This document shows positions 25,599 to 36,100 of a stretch of DNA of 64,000 bases, in pieces. How positions within the stretch are numbered: position 1 is the stretch's first letter; each line of letters opens with the position of its first letter. The notes under the pieces were generated by a model. It saw nothing but the letters and a program-made list of their open reading frames with translations. It had not been told where the DNA came from and ran no database searches. This stretch comes from Fodinicurvata sp. EGI_FJ10296 (GTDB taxonomy: Bacteria; Pseudomonadota; Alphaproteobacteria; DSM-16000; Inquilinaceae): contig NZ_JBFCVL010000001.1 of NCBI RefSeq assembly GCF_040712075.1, positions 379,501 through 443,500 of the forward strand. The letters are read 5' to 3'. Both the position numbers and the translations under genes were made by a program.

Positions 25599-27578
25599 CT
25601 ATGCCTCCAACTCCGGCAGATCGCGGTACAGCTCCAGAGCTTCCGGATTGGCCAGCGCCTCGATATTCCTGACGGGACGGCCATGGACGACGTGGCGGAC
25701 GGCCAGTTCCGTAATCTTGCCGTTCTTGGTGCGGGGGATGTCCGACACCTGTATGATCTTTGCCGGCACATGACGGGGGCTGGCCTCGGCCCGGATGCGG
25801 CGCTTGATCCGGTCGATGAGGTCGTCGCTCAGTGACAGGCCGTCGCGCAGCCGAACGAACAGAATCACCCGTACGTCGTTCTGCCAGTCCTGACCAATCA
25901 CCAGGCTTTCCAGCACTTCGTCGATCGCCTCGACCTGGCGATAGATTTCAGCCGTGCCAATGCGCACGCCGCCAGGATTCAAGGTCGCATCCGACCGGCC
26001 ATAGATGATCATCCCGCCGCGCGGCGTCAGTTCGACGAAGTCACCATGGCACCAGATGTTCGGGAATCGGTCAAAATAGGCATCGAAGTATTTGCGGCCG
26101 TCGGGGTCGTTCCAGAAGCCGATCGGCATCGACGGAAACGGCCGGGTACAGACCAGTTCGCCCTTTTCGCCGCGCACCGGCTTGCCGTCGTCATCGAAAA
26201 CATCGACCGCCATGCCCAGCCCCCGGCATTGCAGCTCACCGCGATAGACCGGGGTGATCGGGTTTCCCAGCGCGAAGCATGACAGGATGTCGGTGCCGCC
26301 GGAAATCGAGGCCAATTGCACATCCGATTTGATGTGCTCGTATACGAAGTCGAAGCTCTCCGGCGCCAGCGGGCTGCCCGTCGACGCGATCGTGCGCAGA
26401 TAGCCGAGGTCGTGCGTTGCCCCCGGCTTGACGTCACCTTTCGCCAGGGCGTCGATATATTTTGCCGAAGTTCCGAAGAACGTCATGCCATGGGCCTCGG
26501 CATATTCCCAAAGCACGGCCCCGGAGGGATAGAACGGGTTGCCATCATAGAGCAGCAGCGTCGCACCCGATGCCAGCCCCGTGATCAGCCAGTTCCACAT
26601 CATCCACCCACAGGTCGTAAAGAAGAAGATGTGGTCGCCGGGCCGGATATCCGAATGCAGCCCGTGTTCCTTGACATGCTGAAGCAGGGTTCCGCCGACG
26701 CCGTGCACGATGCATTTCGGGACGCCCGTTGTGCCGCTGGAGAACATGATGAACAGCGGATCGTTGAACCCGACCCTGACATAGGGAATTTCGTCAGCGC
26801 GGTAAGGCTCGACGAATGCGGGGAACGGCACACCGCCCCGCACCGTCGACGCCTTGTCCGCATCAGGCGTCACATAGGGAACGACGACCGTGCAGAGCAC
26901 CGTCGGCAGATGTTCCAGGATCGCCGGCAGTTTGTCGAACGCGTCATGGACCTTGCCGCCGTAATAGTATCCATCGGCGGTAAACAGGACCTTCGGCTCG
27001 ATCTGCCCGAAACGGTCGACGACGCCCTGCACGCCGAAATCGGGCGACGCCGAAGCCCAGACCGCGCCAAGCGAGGCCGTTGCCAGGGCGGCAACGACGG
27101 TTTCGGGCATGTTGGGCATGAAGCCGGCGACACGATCGCCCTTCCCGACGCCCAGTGCCTCCAGGCCCTTTGCCGTTTTGGCGACCAGGTCGTGCAGTTC
27201 GCGAAAGGTCAGGCAGCGCTCGACCTTGTCTTCGCCGCGAAACACGATTGCGGTGTCATTCGTCCGCCGCTGAAGCAAATTCTCGGCATAGTTGAGGCGG
27301 GCATCGGGGAAGAAGCGGGCACCCGGCATGCGGCCCGGATCGACAATCGTCCTGGCACCCTTTTCGCCGGCAATGCCGAAGAAGTCCCAGACTTCGGACC
27401 AGAAGGTCTCGCTGTCGTCCACGCTCCACTGATAAAGGGCGTCATAGTCGGGCAGTGACAGCTCGTGGCGTTCCTGCACCCTGGCCATGAACCTGGCCAA
27501 CCGGCTTTCCTGCCGCCGCGCCTCCGACGGGGTCCAGAGCGGTGTTACTTCGGTGCTCGCTGTGTCTTCCCTGGCCAT
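25599..27578 (-). CDS. aacS: Acetoacetate-CoA ligase
   Basis: 659 residues, full length. Activates acetoacetate with ATP and CoA to acetoacetyl-CoA, feeding ketone bodies or PHB breakdown products back into central metabolism. N-terminal ACS-type segment ([20 protein letters not shown]), adenylation P-loop [16 protein letters not shown]5 motif [12 protein letters not shown]7 [21 protein letters not shown] and the C-terminal lysine motif [14 protein letters not shown]. The acetoacetate-specific subfamily is indicated by [12 protein letters not shown] and by the overall length. Its stop is separated by 38 bp from the convergent sulfatase-fold gene. Confidence 0.95.
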   Translation of the reverse strand: MAREDTASTEVTPLWTPSEARRQESRLARFMARVQERHELSLPDYDALYQWSVDDSETFWSEVWDFFGIAGEKGARTIVDPGRMPGARFFPDARLNYAENLLQRRTNDTAIVFRGEDKVERCLTFRELHDLVAKTAKGLEALGVGKGDRVAGFMPNMPETVVAALATASLGAVWASASPDFGVQGVVDRFGQIEPKVLFTADGYYYGGKVHDAFDKLPAILEHLPTVLCTVVVPYVTPDADKASTVRGGVPFPAFVEPYRADEIPYVRVGFNDPLFIMFSSGTTGVPKCIVHGVGGTLLQHVKEHGLHSDIRPGDHIFFFTTCGWMMWNWLITGLASGATLLLYDGNPFYPSGAVLWEYAEAHGMTFFGTSAKYIDALAKGDVKPGATHDLGYLRTIASTGSPLAPESFDFVYEHIKSDVQLASISGGTDILSCFALGNPITPVYRGELQCRGLGMAVDVFDDDGKPVRGEKGELVCTRPFPSMPIGFWNDPDGRKYFDAYFDRFPNIWCHGDFVELTPRGGMIIYGRSDATLNPGGVRIGTAEIYRQVEAIDEVLESLVIGQDWQNDVRVILFVRLRDGLSLSDDLIDRIKRRIRAEASPRHVPAKIIQVSDIPRTKNGKITELAVRHVVHGRPVRNIEALANPEALELYRDLPELEA

Positions 27579-27756
27579 CAGCCCCTATCCCTCCCGTTGA
27601 CGCATAGTCCAACGATAAATCGCTTTTGTACCCCTGCCTTAAGGGATAGCTTTGCAGGCCTCATTCGACAACCGATTCCGCTTTGCGTCGCAATCCGACA
27701 GCAGATTCACCCTAAAGCCGGCCCCGATCCGACACCGACGACAGGAATGTCCCGAC

Positions 27757-28476
27757 ATGCTGACGACCATCGCGTTCGACGGCGACGATACTCTCTGGCA
27801 CAACGAACGGATCTTCGCCGCGACCCAGGCGCGATTCGAGGACCTGCTTCGCCCGTACGCCGCCGATGTGGATATCCACGATCGGCTGTTCCGAACAGAA
27901 AAGAAGAATCTGGCGCTCTTCGGTTATGGCGTAAAGGGCTTCACGCTCTCGATGATCGAGACGGCCCTGGAGATCACCGACCATCGCATCCACGGCGAAT
28001 CGATAGCCCGGATATTGCAATGGGGGCGCGAGATGCTGGCCGAGCCGGTGGAACCTCTGACCGACGTCAGGGAAACACTTCAAGCGCTCCACGGCAGTTA
28101 TCACCTCATCGTCATCACAAAGGGCGATCTGTTCGACCAGGAGAACAAGGTCGCGCGGTCGGGTCTGGCAGACCTGTTCAACCGCGTGGAAATCGTGTCG
28201 GAAAAGGACGAAGCGACCTATAGGGACATCCTCGCGCGGTCCGGCACGAAACCGGAGGCCTTCGTCATGGTGGGCAACTCCTTGCGGTCGGACATCCTGC
28301 CCGTCCTGTCTCTCGGCGCCCGGGCCGTCCATATCGAATACGAGATCACCTGGGCCCACGAGGACGCCGAGAAGCCGGCCGACTCAAGCGGACGGTTCTG
28401 GCGGCTCGACCATATCGGGGCTTTGCCGTCCCTGATCCGTCGGATCGACGCAATGGATCCCATGCTGCGAAGCTGA
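27757..28476 (+). CDS. HAD-family hydrolase
   Basis: 239 residues from the ATG at 27757 (MLTTIAFDGDDTLWHNERIF); AGGA lies about 10 nt before it. The upstream open stretch from 27652 is not family-like. HAD motif I is AFDGDDTLW with the nucleophile Asp and the second Asp, motif II is LIVITKGD, and the motif III/IV region is EAFVMVGNSLRSDILPVLSL. An alpha-helical cap sits between motifs I and II (C1 type). The subgroup resembles phosphoglycolate phosphatase-like or YjjG-like nucleotidases. The substrate cannot be read from the sequence. It may share a transcript with the BMP-family gene 54 bp downstream. Confidence 0.88.
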   Translation: MLTTIAFDGDDTLWHNERIFAATQARFEDLLRPYAADVDIHDRLFRTEKKNLALFGYGVKGFTLSMIETALEITDHRIHGESIARILQWGREMLAEPVEPLTDVRETLQALHGSYHLIVITKGDLFDQENKVARSGLADLFNRVEIVSEKDEATYRDILARSGTKPEAFVMVGNSLRSDILPVLSLGARAVHIEYEITWAHEDAEKPADSSGRFWRLDHIGALPSLIRRIDAMDPMLRS

Positions 28477-28530
28477 GCACGACCTTCAACGCCGCCCCTG
28501 ACTCCAGCCGAATCGATCGGAGACCCAACC

Positions 28531-29538
28531 ATGCTGCGACGAACCCTGATCCGGATTTCCGCTGCCCTGACAGCCGCCATTCTTGTGCTGCCCGCCGGTC
28601 CCGTGCTGTCCGGGGATGCGGGATCGATCACCCCGGGTGTGATCTATGCCGTGGGCGAGAAGTTCGACGGCAGCTTCAACGAGGGCGCCTATAACGCCCT
28701 TACCGCCTTCCGCGAGGAAACGGGCACAGACTTTCTGGAGGTATCGCCTGCCAACCCGACGGAATTTCCCCAGGCGGTCGACCGTCTGACCCGGCGCGGC
28801 GTCGACACCATCATTGTTGTCGGGTTCTATTATGCCGAGCCGCTGTCCGAGGCGGCGGCAACCCATCCCGATGTCGACTTCACGATCATCGACAGCGTCG
28901 CCGACGCGCCCAACGTCCGCTCGATTCTGTTCCGCGAGCATGAAGGCGCCTTTCTGACCGGCATCATGGCGGCCATGCACAGCGAAACCGGCGCCATCGG
29001 TTTTGTCGGCGCTCTGGATATTCCCCTGATCCGCAAATTCATAACCGGGTTTGAGGAAGGGGCGCGCTACATCGACCCCGACATCGAGTATTTCGTCAAT
29101 TTCGTCGGCAACACACCCGCGGCGTTCAACGACCCGTCGACGGGCAGTGAACTGACGCTCAGCCAGATCGACCGCGGCGCCGACGTCGTCTTCGCTGGTG
29201 CCGGGAACTCCAACCGCGGGGTTTTTCAGGCCGCCGCGGACCGGGGTGCCTTCGCCATCGGCGTCGACTCCAATCAGAACCACGAACAGCCCGGCACCAT
29301 ACTGACGTCGATGCTGAAGCGGGTCGATAATGCGGTTCTCGATTCCCTTCATGATTCCCTCGACGGCATCTGGGAACCGGGCGCGCTGTCGCTCGGCATC
29401 GCCGAGGGCGGCGTCGGCGTTGCGCTCGACGACAACAACTGGCCGCTGGTCACACCGGAAATGATGCTGGCCGTTCAGGATGCCATGGTGGCGATAGCAA
29501 CCGGGGCGCTCGACGTTACCGACGCTTCGCTGGAATAG
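28531..29538 (+). CDS. BMP-family ABC transporter substrate-binding protein
   Basis: 335 residues. Periplasmic binding protein of the basic membrane protein (PnrA/Bmp) family, typically binding purine nucleosides. Signal peptide MLRRTLIRISAALTAAILVL... with cleavage near residue 28 and no lipobox cysteine, so it is soluble in the periplasm. The family landmarks are GEKFDGSFNEGAYNAL, GVDTIIVVGFYYAEPL, VRSILFREHEGAFLTGIMAA, GADVVFAGAGNSNRGVFQAA and AIGVDSNQNHEQPGTILTSM. No ABC permease or ATPase gene is adjacent, so its membrane partners must be elsewhere. Confidence 0.92.
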   Translation: MLRRTLIRISAALTAAILVLPAGPVLSGDAGSITPGVIYAVGEKFDGSFNEGAYNALTAFREETGTDFLEVSPANPTEFPQAVDRLTRRGVDTIIVVGFYYAEPLSEAAATHPDVDFTIIDSVADAPNVRSILFREHEGAFLTGIMAAMHSETGAIGFVGALDIPLIRKFITGFEEGARYIDPDIEYFVNFVGNTPAAFNDPSTGSELTLSQIDRGADVVFAGAGNSNRGVFQAAADRGAFAIGVDSNQNHEQPGTILTSMLKRVDNAVLDSLHDSLDGIWEPGALSLGIAEGGVGVALDDNNWPLVTPEMMLAVQDAMVAIATGALDVTDASLE

Positions 29539-29647
29539 CCATGCTTCAACAGCTTGAGCAGCTTCATCGATACTTAACGCTGTATTAACGGGAATTCGGA
29601 GAAGCTTTCCGGCGGAATGTCCCGATGACGCGGAAAGGTCCACCAGC

Positions 29648-29926
29648 ATGTCGGCTGACAAGAACGCCATCCTCAAACAGATCGCCGAAATCAGATCCCG
29701 GCTCGATCCGTCAACTCTCCACCGGGTCGAAGCCATCGTGCAGCCACTGGTCGAACAGGGTGCCCTCGGTCCCGGTGGCTCCGGGACCGGCACGAAGTCC
29801 TCTTCGACCGTCGCCTATGACCGCGAAACCGCAGTTTCGGCGGTCAAGGTATTCCTGGACAGCCGCGCCGACGGCGGCAACTTCAAACGCCGTTTGCGCC
29901 AGGCTCTGAAACGCGAGACCCACTGA
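29648..29926 (+). CDS. Small hypothetical protein
   Basis: 92 residues, ATG at 29648 with AAAGG about ten bases upstream. An N-terminal helix (KNAILKQIAEIRSRLDPSTL) is followed by a glycine-serine linker (GPGGSGTGTKSSS) and a basic C-terminal helix pair (VKVFLDSRADGGNFKRRLRQ). It has no signal peptide and no cysteine. It sits alone between the BMP-family gene and the amidohydrolase gene. I do not recognise the family. The basic tail could bind nucleic acid, but that is conjecture. Confidence 0.65.
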   Translation: MSADKNAILKQIAEIRSRLDPSTLHRVEAIVQPLVEQGALGPGGSGTGTKSSSTVAYDRETAVSAVKVFLDSRADGGNFKRRLRQALKRETH

Positions 29927-30071
29927 TGCCGCCCCGACGGCGCTGACGCCGAAGCAGAACTGCCCGCCGGGCGAGTGACGTACCCGCCCGCTTTCGGCAT
30001 AGAGGAGTAAAATCACCGGTCACCGGCGCGCCGCTTTGCATCTCGGGGTAGGATGGTGCAAAGATTCGGCC

Positions 30072-31562
30072 ATGACCCAAATCGATATCGCCATCACCAA
30101 CGCCACCATCGTCGACGGGTCCGGGCGACCCGGCTTTCGGGGCACCGTATACCTCAGCGGCGACCGCATCGCGTCAGTCGTCGCCGAAGGCGATGGTCCC
30201 GGGGCGGACGGTCCCGGCCCGGCCACGCCCGCTCGCCGCACGATCGACGCCGGAGGCCGGATTCTTGCGCCCGGATTCATCGACGTCCATACCCACGACG
30301 ATGTCGCCCTGATCGTTCGCCCCGAAATGCCGGAAAAGCTGACACAGGGCGTCACATCCGTGATCGCCGGGCATTGCGGTTTCAGCCCGTTTCCACTTCC
30401 GGCGTCGGGGCCCCTGCCCCAGGAATTCGGGATCCTGCTGCCCGACGACCGCTATCGCTTTCCCACGATGTCCTCGTATTTGCGTGCCGTCGCCGATGCC
30501 GGTCCGGCCGTCAACTATATGGCGCTGGCCGGTCATTCCGCGCTGCGTGTCGCCGCCATGAGTGACCTGACGCGCGCTGCCGACCGGCGGGAGATTTCGA
30601 CGATGATCAGCCACCTTGAGGAAGCGCTCGACGCCGGCGCGATCGGGCTCAGTTCCGGTCTTGCTTATGCCATGGCGCGGGGATCGGACACCGCGGAACT
30701 GGTGTCTCTGGCAGCGGCCATGCGCGGCGCGACGGGCGGCTTCTACGTCACCCACCTGCGCGACGAAGGGGATGGCCTGATCGACGCCGTGGAAGAAGCG
30801 CTCACAATCGGGCGCGAGGGCGGCGTTCCGGTGATTTTCTCCCACCACAAGGCCACCGGTGCCGCCAATCACGGCAAGACGGCGCAGTCGCTGGCCCTGA
30901 TCGACGCAGCGCGGGCGCATCAGCGGATCGGCATCGACGCCTATCCCTATACGTTCTCCTCCACCGCCCTGACGATTGATCGCGTCCGGCGCGGCGGTGT
31001 CGTGGTTGTTGCCCGCTCGGGCACGATGCCGGAAATGACTGGCAAGCGGCTCGACGCCGTCGCCGCCGAACTCGGCTGCGATATCGACGCGGCCGTCGAA
31101 CGGCTTCAGCCGGCTGGCGCCCTCTATTTTGCCATGGACGACGACGATGTGGACCGGGTGCTGGCATTCGCCATCACCATGATCGGGTCCGACGGTCTGC
31201 CGTTCGACCCCCGCCCGCACCCGCGACTCTGGGGAACTTTCCCCCGCGTGCTCGGCCGGTATGTCCGTGAGCGGGGGGTGTTGACGCTGGAGGATGCCGT
31301 CTACCGGATGACGGGGTTGGTCGCTGACACCTTTGGCATCGCCAGCCGGGGACGGATCGCCCCGGACTTGCAGGCCGATATCGTGTTGTTCGACGACAGC
31401 ACGATCGCCGACGCGGCGACCGCCGAGGATCCGCTGGCCCCGTCCCTTGGCATCGATACCGTCATCGTCAATGGACGGATCGCCATCGATAACGGCCGGC
31501 TAACCCGGGAGCGGGCGGGCACGCGGATGAGCCTCATTCAGTCCCCCCTCAGCAGCGCCTGA
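30072..31562 (+). CDS. N-acyl-D-amino-acid deacylase family amidohydrolase
   Basis: 496 residues from the ATG at 30072; an upstream in-frame start at 30036 lacks family similarity. Hydrolyses N-acyl D-amino acids, or related dihydropyrimidine or D-glutamate substrates, in the cytoplasm. The metal-binding HxH is in PGFIDVHTHDD, the bridging cysteine characteristic of D-aminoacylases is in VTSVIAGHCGFSPF, and further metal-ligand histidines are in FYVTHLRDEGDG and VIFSHHKATG. The C-terminal composite domain ends ADIVLFDD...GIDTVIVNGRIA. The exact substrate is unknown; the D-aminoacylase/D-glutamate deacylase group is most likely. Confidence 0.9.
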   Translation: MTQIDIAITNATIVDGSGRPGFRGTVYLSGDRIASVVAEGDGPGADGPGPATPARRTIDAGGRILAPGFIDVHTHDDVALIVRPEMPEKLTQGVTSVIAGHCGFSPFPLPASGPLPQEFGILLPDDRYRFPTMSSYLRAVADAGPAVNYMALAGHSALRVAAMSDLTRAADRREISTMISHLEEALDAGAIGLSSGLAYAMARGSDTAELVSLAAAMRGATGGFYVTHLRDEGDGLIDAVEEALTIGREGGVPVIFSHHKATGAANHGKTAQSLALIDAARAHQRIGIDAYPYTFSSTALTIDRVRRGGVVVVARSGTMPEMTGKRLDAVAAELGCDIDAAVERLQPAGALYFAMDDDDVDRVLAFAITMIGSDGLPFDPRPHPRLWGTFPRVLGRYVRERGVLTLEDAVYRMTGLVADTFGIASRGRIAPDLQADIVLFDDSTIADAATAEDPLAPSLGIDTVIVNGRIAIDNGRLTRERAGTRMSLIQSPLSSA

Positions 31563-31833
31563 CCGGCATTGTCCGGATTTAACCTCAATGACTTAACTCA
31601 AAGCGCGATTTCCGGAACTGCAGATGAAGCATTTTTACCGCTATGACACCGCAGATCGAGGATTTCCGGCAATACTGGTGAGACATCCGGGCAAAGTCCC
31701 GCAGCGCGGCTAGCGGGAAATTCGACACGACCGCTGCTTGTATTGTCAGGACGGTGCGCTATAGTGGGAATGCCGTCATACATTTGTCTTCCTTCTTCCC
31801 GGCAACCCCACCGACAACAGACGAGCCGCCGCC

Positions 31834-33081
31834 TTGACAACACACCCCAATTTCGAGTCCCTCCACTCCATCGCTCCTCGTTCGGCCATATCGGCCCTTG
31901 CTTCGCCGGTTCTGTTCGGCGCGGCGGCATTGGCCGCGCCATCCGCCATGGCGCAACCGGCGCCGGGCGACGTCATCGGCCAGATCAACGCTACGATCGA
32001 CGGCGAAGCGATCGTACGCGACATCATCGCACCGCGACCCGACACCGAAGGCGGGGTCATGGTCGACTGGTCCGACAGGGGCGGCTTGACCGAACTTGAT
32101 GTTGCCATTTTCGGGTTGCCTGAAGGGCATCCGGGACGCGACGGCAGCACGATTTTTGGCTCCGGCCTCGTCTTGATTGAACTCGACTTCGAGTCCGGGG
32201 GCGCAGAAAATCCACTCGCAGCCGCAACGCCGGACACGCTGGTGGATGGCGGCATCACCGTTATCGATGACTGGCCTGAAGATGACAGTGTGCCGGTCCG
32301 CGCCTGGTTGGCCGACCTGGACGATATGGACAGCTTCAACCTGGAAGAGGTGCATTTCTCTGAAGGCGATTACACGATCATCGCCGAATTCACCACAAGC
32401 CGCCTTTGTCTGTTCGACGAAGGCGATTTCGATCTCGAACCCGTCCTTCAAGACGGCGTCCACATATGTCGGGACGCGTCGGTCCAGGTCGCAGTCCAGA
32501 CGACTCCCCAGGCATCAATTGGGGCTACGACACAAGCGGCACCCGACGAAACGCCGACCGAGGTCGAGATTCTGGGCCGTATTGAAGGCACCCTCGACGG
32601 ACAAACCCGGGAATGGATCACCATTTTCTCGGCAGACCCTCAACCGTCAGCGACGGCTTATTGGTCAGAGACCCCGGAGGGTGGCCCCGTTGAGATCAGT
32701 ATTCAGGGCCATGATCCGGAAAGTGAAGAGTTCCTGTCGGAGGGCGTTCTTGTCGTCCGTCCCGACTGGCTGTCACAAGAGGGCTGGACCAATCAGATCG
32801 ACAGGGAAGTCCGCGCTGAAATTCTCTACGTCGTAGAGGCCGACGGCCGTGTACCGACGCTACTCTACACCAGCGAGGACAGCCCTCGGGCCTCTGGGTC
32901 TGTGCGGTTCGAAGTCCTGGAATTCGCCTCTCCGTTCGGTGACGCCACTGGCAGGGTGACCGGCACCGTCTGCCGCGTCGAGCGTGCCGGCATCAACTTC
33001 CAGACCGATCCCGAAGACTGTTTGGCGCTGGACGCCAACTTCGAGACCGAGATACGCGATGGCGCGGCCGGTTTGCGCTGA
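31834..33081 (+). CDS. Secreted protein with two copies of an unknown domain
   Basis: 415 residues, apparently started by TTG at 31834 because no ATG or GTG occurs in frame after the preceding stop. A signal-like stretch (ISALASPVLFGAAALAAPSAMA) leads to two similar domains. The first, from about residue 45, reads GDVIGQINATIDGEAIVRDI. The second, from about 245, reads EILGRIEGTLDGQTREWITI. Both continue with SDRGGLTELDVAIFG or SETPEGGPVEISIQG, then a region around SGLVLIELDF or EGVLVVRPDWL, and each ends with a cysteine-containing strand. The mature protein is strongly acidic. It ends 25 bp before a metalloprotease gene, so the two are probably one operon. Function unknown. Confidence 0.78.
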   Translation: MTTHPNFESLHSIAPRSAISALASPVLFGAAALAAPSAMAQPAPGDVIGQINATIDGEAIVRDIIAPRPDTEGGVMVDWSDRGGLTELDVAIFGLPEGHPGRDGSTIFGSGLVLIELDFESGGAENPLAAATPDTLVDGGITVIDDWPEDDSVPVRAWLADLDDMDSFNLEEVHFSEGDYTIIAEFTTSRLCLFDEGDFDLEPVLQDGVHICRDASVQVAVQTTPQASIGATTQAAPDETPTEVEILGRIEGTLDGQTREWITIFSADPQPSATAYWSETPEGGPVEISIQGHDPESEEFLSEGVLVVRPDWLSQEGWTNQIDREVRAEILYVVEADGRVPTLLYTSEDSPRASGSVRFEVLEFASPFGDATGRVTGTVCRVERAGINFQTDPEDCLALDANFETEIRDGAAGLR

Positions 33082-33106
33082 ACTGCATTCTATGGATATG
33101 TGAGAT

Positions 33107-36100
33107 ATGCGGATTTGGCTTCTGTGCGGCAGCATTGCCGCCCTGCTGATCGGCGCGGCCGCCACAATGGGACAGGCCGAAGCCCAGCGCGAGGTATTTC
33201 CCATTCCCAGCCCGTCGCGTCCGTCCGATCGGTCCGGTTCCGGCGATGATGCCTCCCCTGCACCACCACCGACGCCGTTGCAACGCGCGATGACGATGCG
33301 CGGCGCCGACGTCGTCTGGGCCCTGAAAAGCGAAGGGTCATGGACCGTCGACATGGGAGGAACAGCCAGAGCCCGGATCGTGGCAGGTCATGTCGTCGTC
33401 CAATTGCAGGACGAGGAATGGCCGTTCCCGATCACCATCGGTGGGCCGCTTTCGGCTCAGACCGGCGACATTCATCATATTCCGTTCTCGCAGGTACGGG
33501 GGGCGTCTCACCCGCGATCCGGCATCGGTGCCGGGGCGCTGAATTACCTGGACCCGACGACCCGTTTGCCGGATTCCGACTTCAGCGGCGCCATCCTGCA
33601 GACAGACACGGGCTCGCTGCGTGTCGATCTCGATGATGGCGGATTCGCCATGCAATTCCGGGCTCATGTCGTGGAATGCCGTAATTGGCGATCCGGCGAG
33701 ACGGGCCAGGAACCATGCCTCTCGTCGCTGGCAGGGGCCCGCATCCCGACAGGCCGAACTGGCTTCGTGTCAGGATGGGTTTGCGCCGTCGACCAATGGG
33801 AACGAGACCCCGAATCCTGCGATCCGCCGTTGAATGTCGATCTGGTCACGCCGCAGCCGGACCGCGAGAACGTCAATTATGAAGATCCACAGATCGCAGT
33901 CGTTTTCAGCGAACCTGTCGAATTGGCGACGCTTGAGAATAATTTCACCCTCCATTCATTCGGTTCCGACGGCGCAAGACTGGATGTCACCGGCGAATGG
34001 CGGCAGATCGGTCACAGCCGCTATGGCTTTGATCCAACCGGCGGGTTCGAGTTGCGTTCCGGCATTCGCCTGCAAGGTGAAATCGCCGGTGGCGTGGACG
34101 GCGTTCAGGCGCGTGACACTGACAAGATCCTTGAAGACAACGTTACGTGGGACTTTTCGACGCTGCTCAATCTGTCAGAGCAATGGGACAGCAGCGAAGA
34201 CCAACTTCGGCTTCACAATTTCCAGGTGGTGCGCGACAGTCGCCTCACCGCCGAAAAGCCGACGATGACGCGGCTTTATCTCGACTGGGAGCTTCACGAC
34301 GATATCCATGCCGATTGGCAGCCGGAAAGCTATTCGATGCGCACAGACCTGTCGCCCGAGCCGGCCCGGATATCGGCGCAACGCGGTGTCCCCACCGGCC
34401 CCGAGGGTCCGATCCGGATATGGCGCGACGCGACCTTCGACGACGAAGACCGGCGCCACGCCCGGCATACGGTCAACTTCTTCGACTGGCGGCCATCGTC
34501 AGCAAGCGGCGGGACACAGACGCTTCGGATATCGCCCTGGCAGCCCTGGCCAACACCACTGGAAGACGCCCGGCAAACGGCGGATCATGACTTCCGGGTC
34601 TGGCCTCATGATCCCGATACGCTTCACTTGCATTACACATTTGCCGAGGTCGGCGCGTGGTCCGACGGCGTCCCGGCCGAAACTCAGGATCTGGCGTCGG
34701 CCGTGATGCGCGAGACGGCCCGGCAGGTACCCGGTTTCTTTCCCCATCGGCAAGCGCGCTCCGTCGGGATCGTCGCCATTGATCCCATATCCGCCGCGAC
34801 CGCGCCCGGACTGAATTATGACGCAGATGGCAACCGGGTCGAGCCTGCCTTCGACCGGGACGAGGTCTTCGAGCAAATCCAGCCGTCGTCGGACCTGGCC
34901 TGTCAGTTCCTGCGGGGCGTCATGCCGAAACCCGAGGACCTGAAGGACCAGATCGGCGGAACGGCCTATTATTTGCTCAATGCCTTCAGGGGTGAGGCCG
35001 CACGGCTTCGCGCCCATACCCGGCCGGGTGATGTGGTGGTCGTCTTTGTGCCGGAAGATTTCTTTACCGGCGGCACAGCCGGATACGCGGTGGGGATGGC
35101 ATTCTACAGCTCCGGTCACACCAATTTCAGCTTCCCGGACATGCGCTCCTATATCTCGGTCCTGCCATCGGGCGACGAGTTCGACCCGGATTTCGACCAT
35201 TTGGTCCAGATTCATCTGCATGAGCTGGGGCATGAGTTCGGCCTGGAGCATGTTCCCGGCGACGCGCAAACCGCGTGTCCGGAATCCGCCAACACTGTTG
35301 CCGCAAGCGCGCTGCAAGGCCGCCGGGTCGAGCCGATCGAGGGTTGGCGCATGGCGCCCTCCGGATTGGACGGCTGGAACAAGTCTCAAGAGGAAGGCAA
35401 CGCGCAGTCGCCAGACACCCTGGTATCGATGATGTGGCCCTGGGCCATGCCGACCGGGCTTATGGGCATACTGAATTCCAGTTATGACCGCATGCAGCGC
35501 TCCATGGCCACAGGCCCGGCGGCGATCTGGCAGGCTCAGGCCACGCCGCCCGCAATCGGGCCGCTGCGCACGGCCGCAGACATTCAGGCCGACCGGATGC
35601 GCGCACCACATCAAATCGGAAACCACCGCTCTGACAGTCATACCGCCGCTGACCGACCGACACGGACATGGCTGGCATCGGCATCGGGCGACGACGGTCT
35701 TCTTGTGGCCGCCACCGCCGCAAATGATCAATCCGACCGGCTTATCGTCACCGGAACGATCGCCCCGGACCGCAGCGGGCTGAGGCTCGCGCCGCCGGTA
35801 TTCGCATCGGATGCATGGCCGGCGCCCCGTTCCGGTGGTTTGCGCGCCGAATTGATTGACGCGCAAGGTGCTGTCATCGCGACCGCACCGGTCGGCTTTT
35901 TCACTGAAGCAGGGGGAACCGGCTGGCGGCCGTTCCGGGCCAGCCTGCCCACTGATCAGGATGCCGCCGCGCTGGTGATTCGCGAAGGAGCAGAGATCAG
36001 GGCGCGGCTGGAGACGGCCGGCCCAACGCCTCGAATTGTGACCGCGGAGGTATCGCCCGCCACACTTGACGATGCGCAACTCCTCCTTGAATGGACGACC

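Noticed and set aside
28486-29793. Minus-strand open frame of 435 codons
   Set aside because: Antisense to the BMP-family gene and low in recognisable structure.
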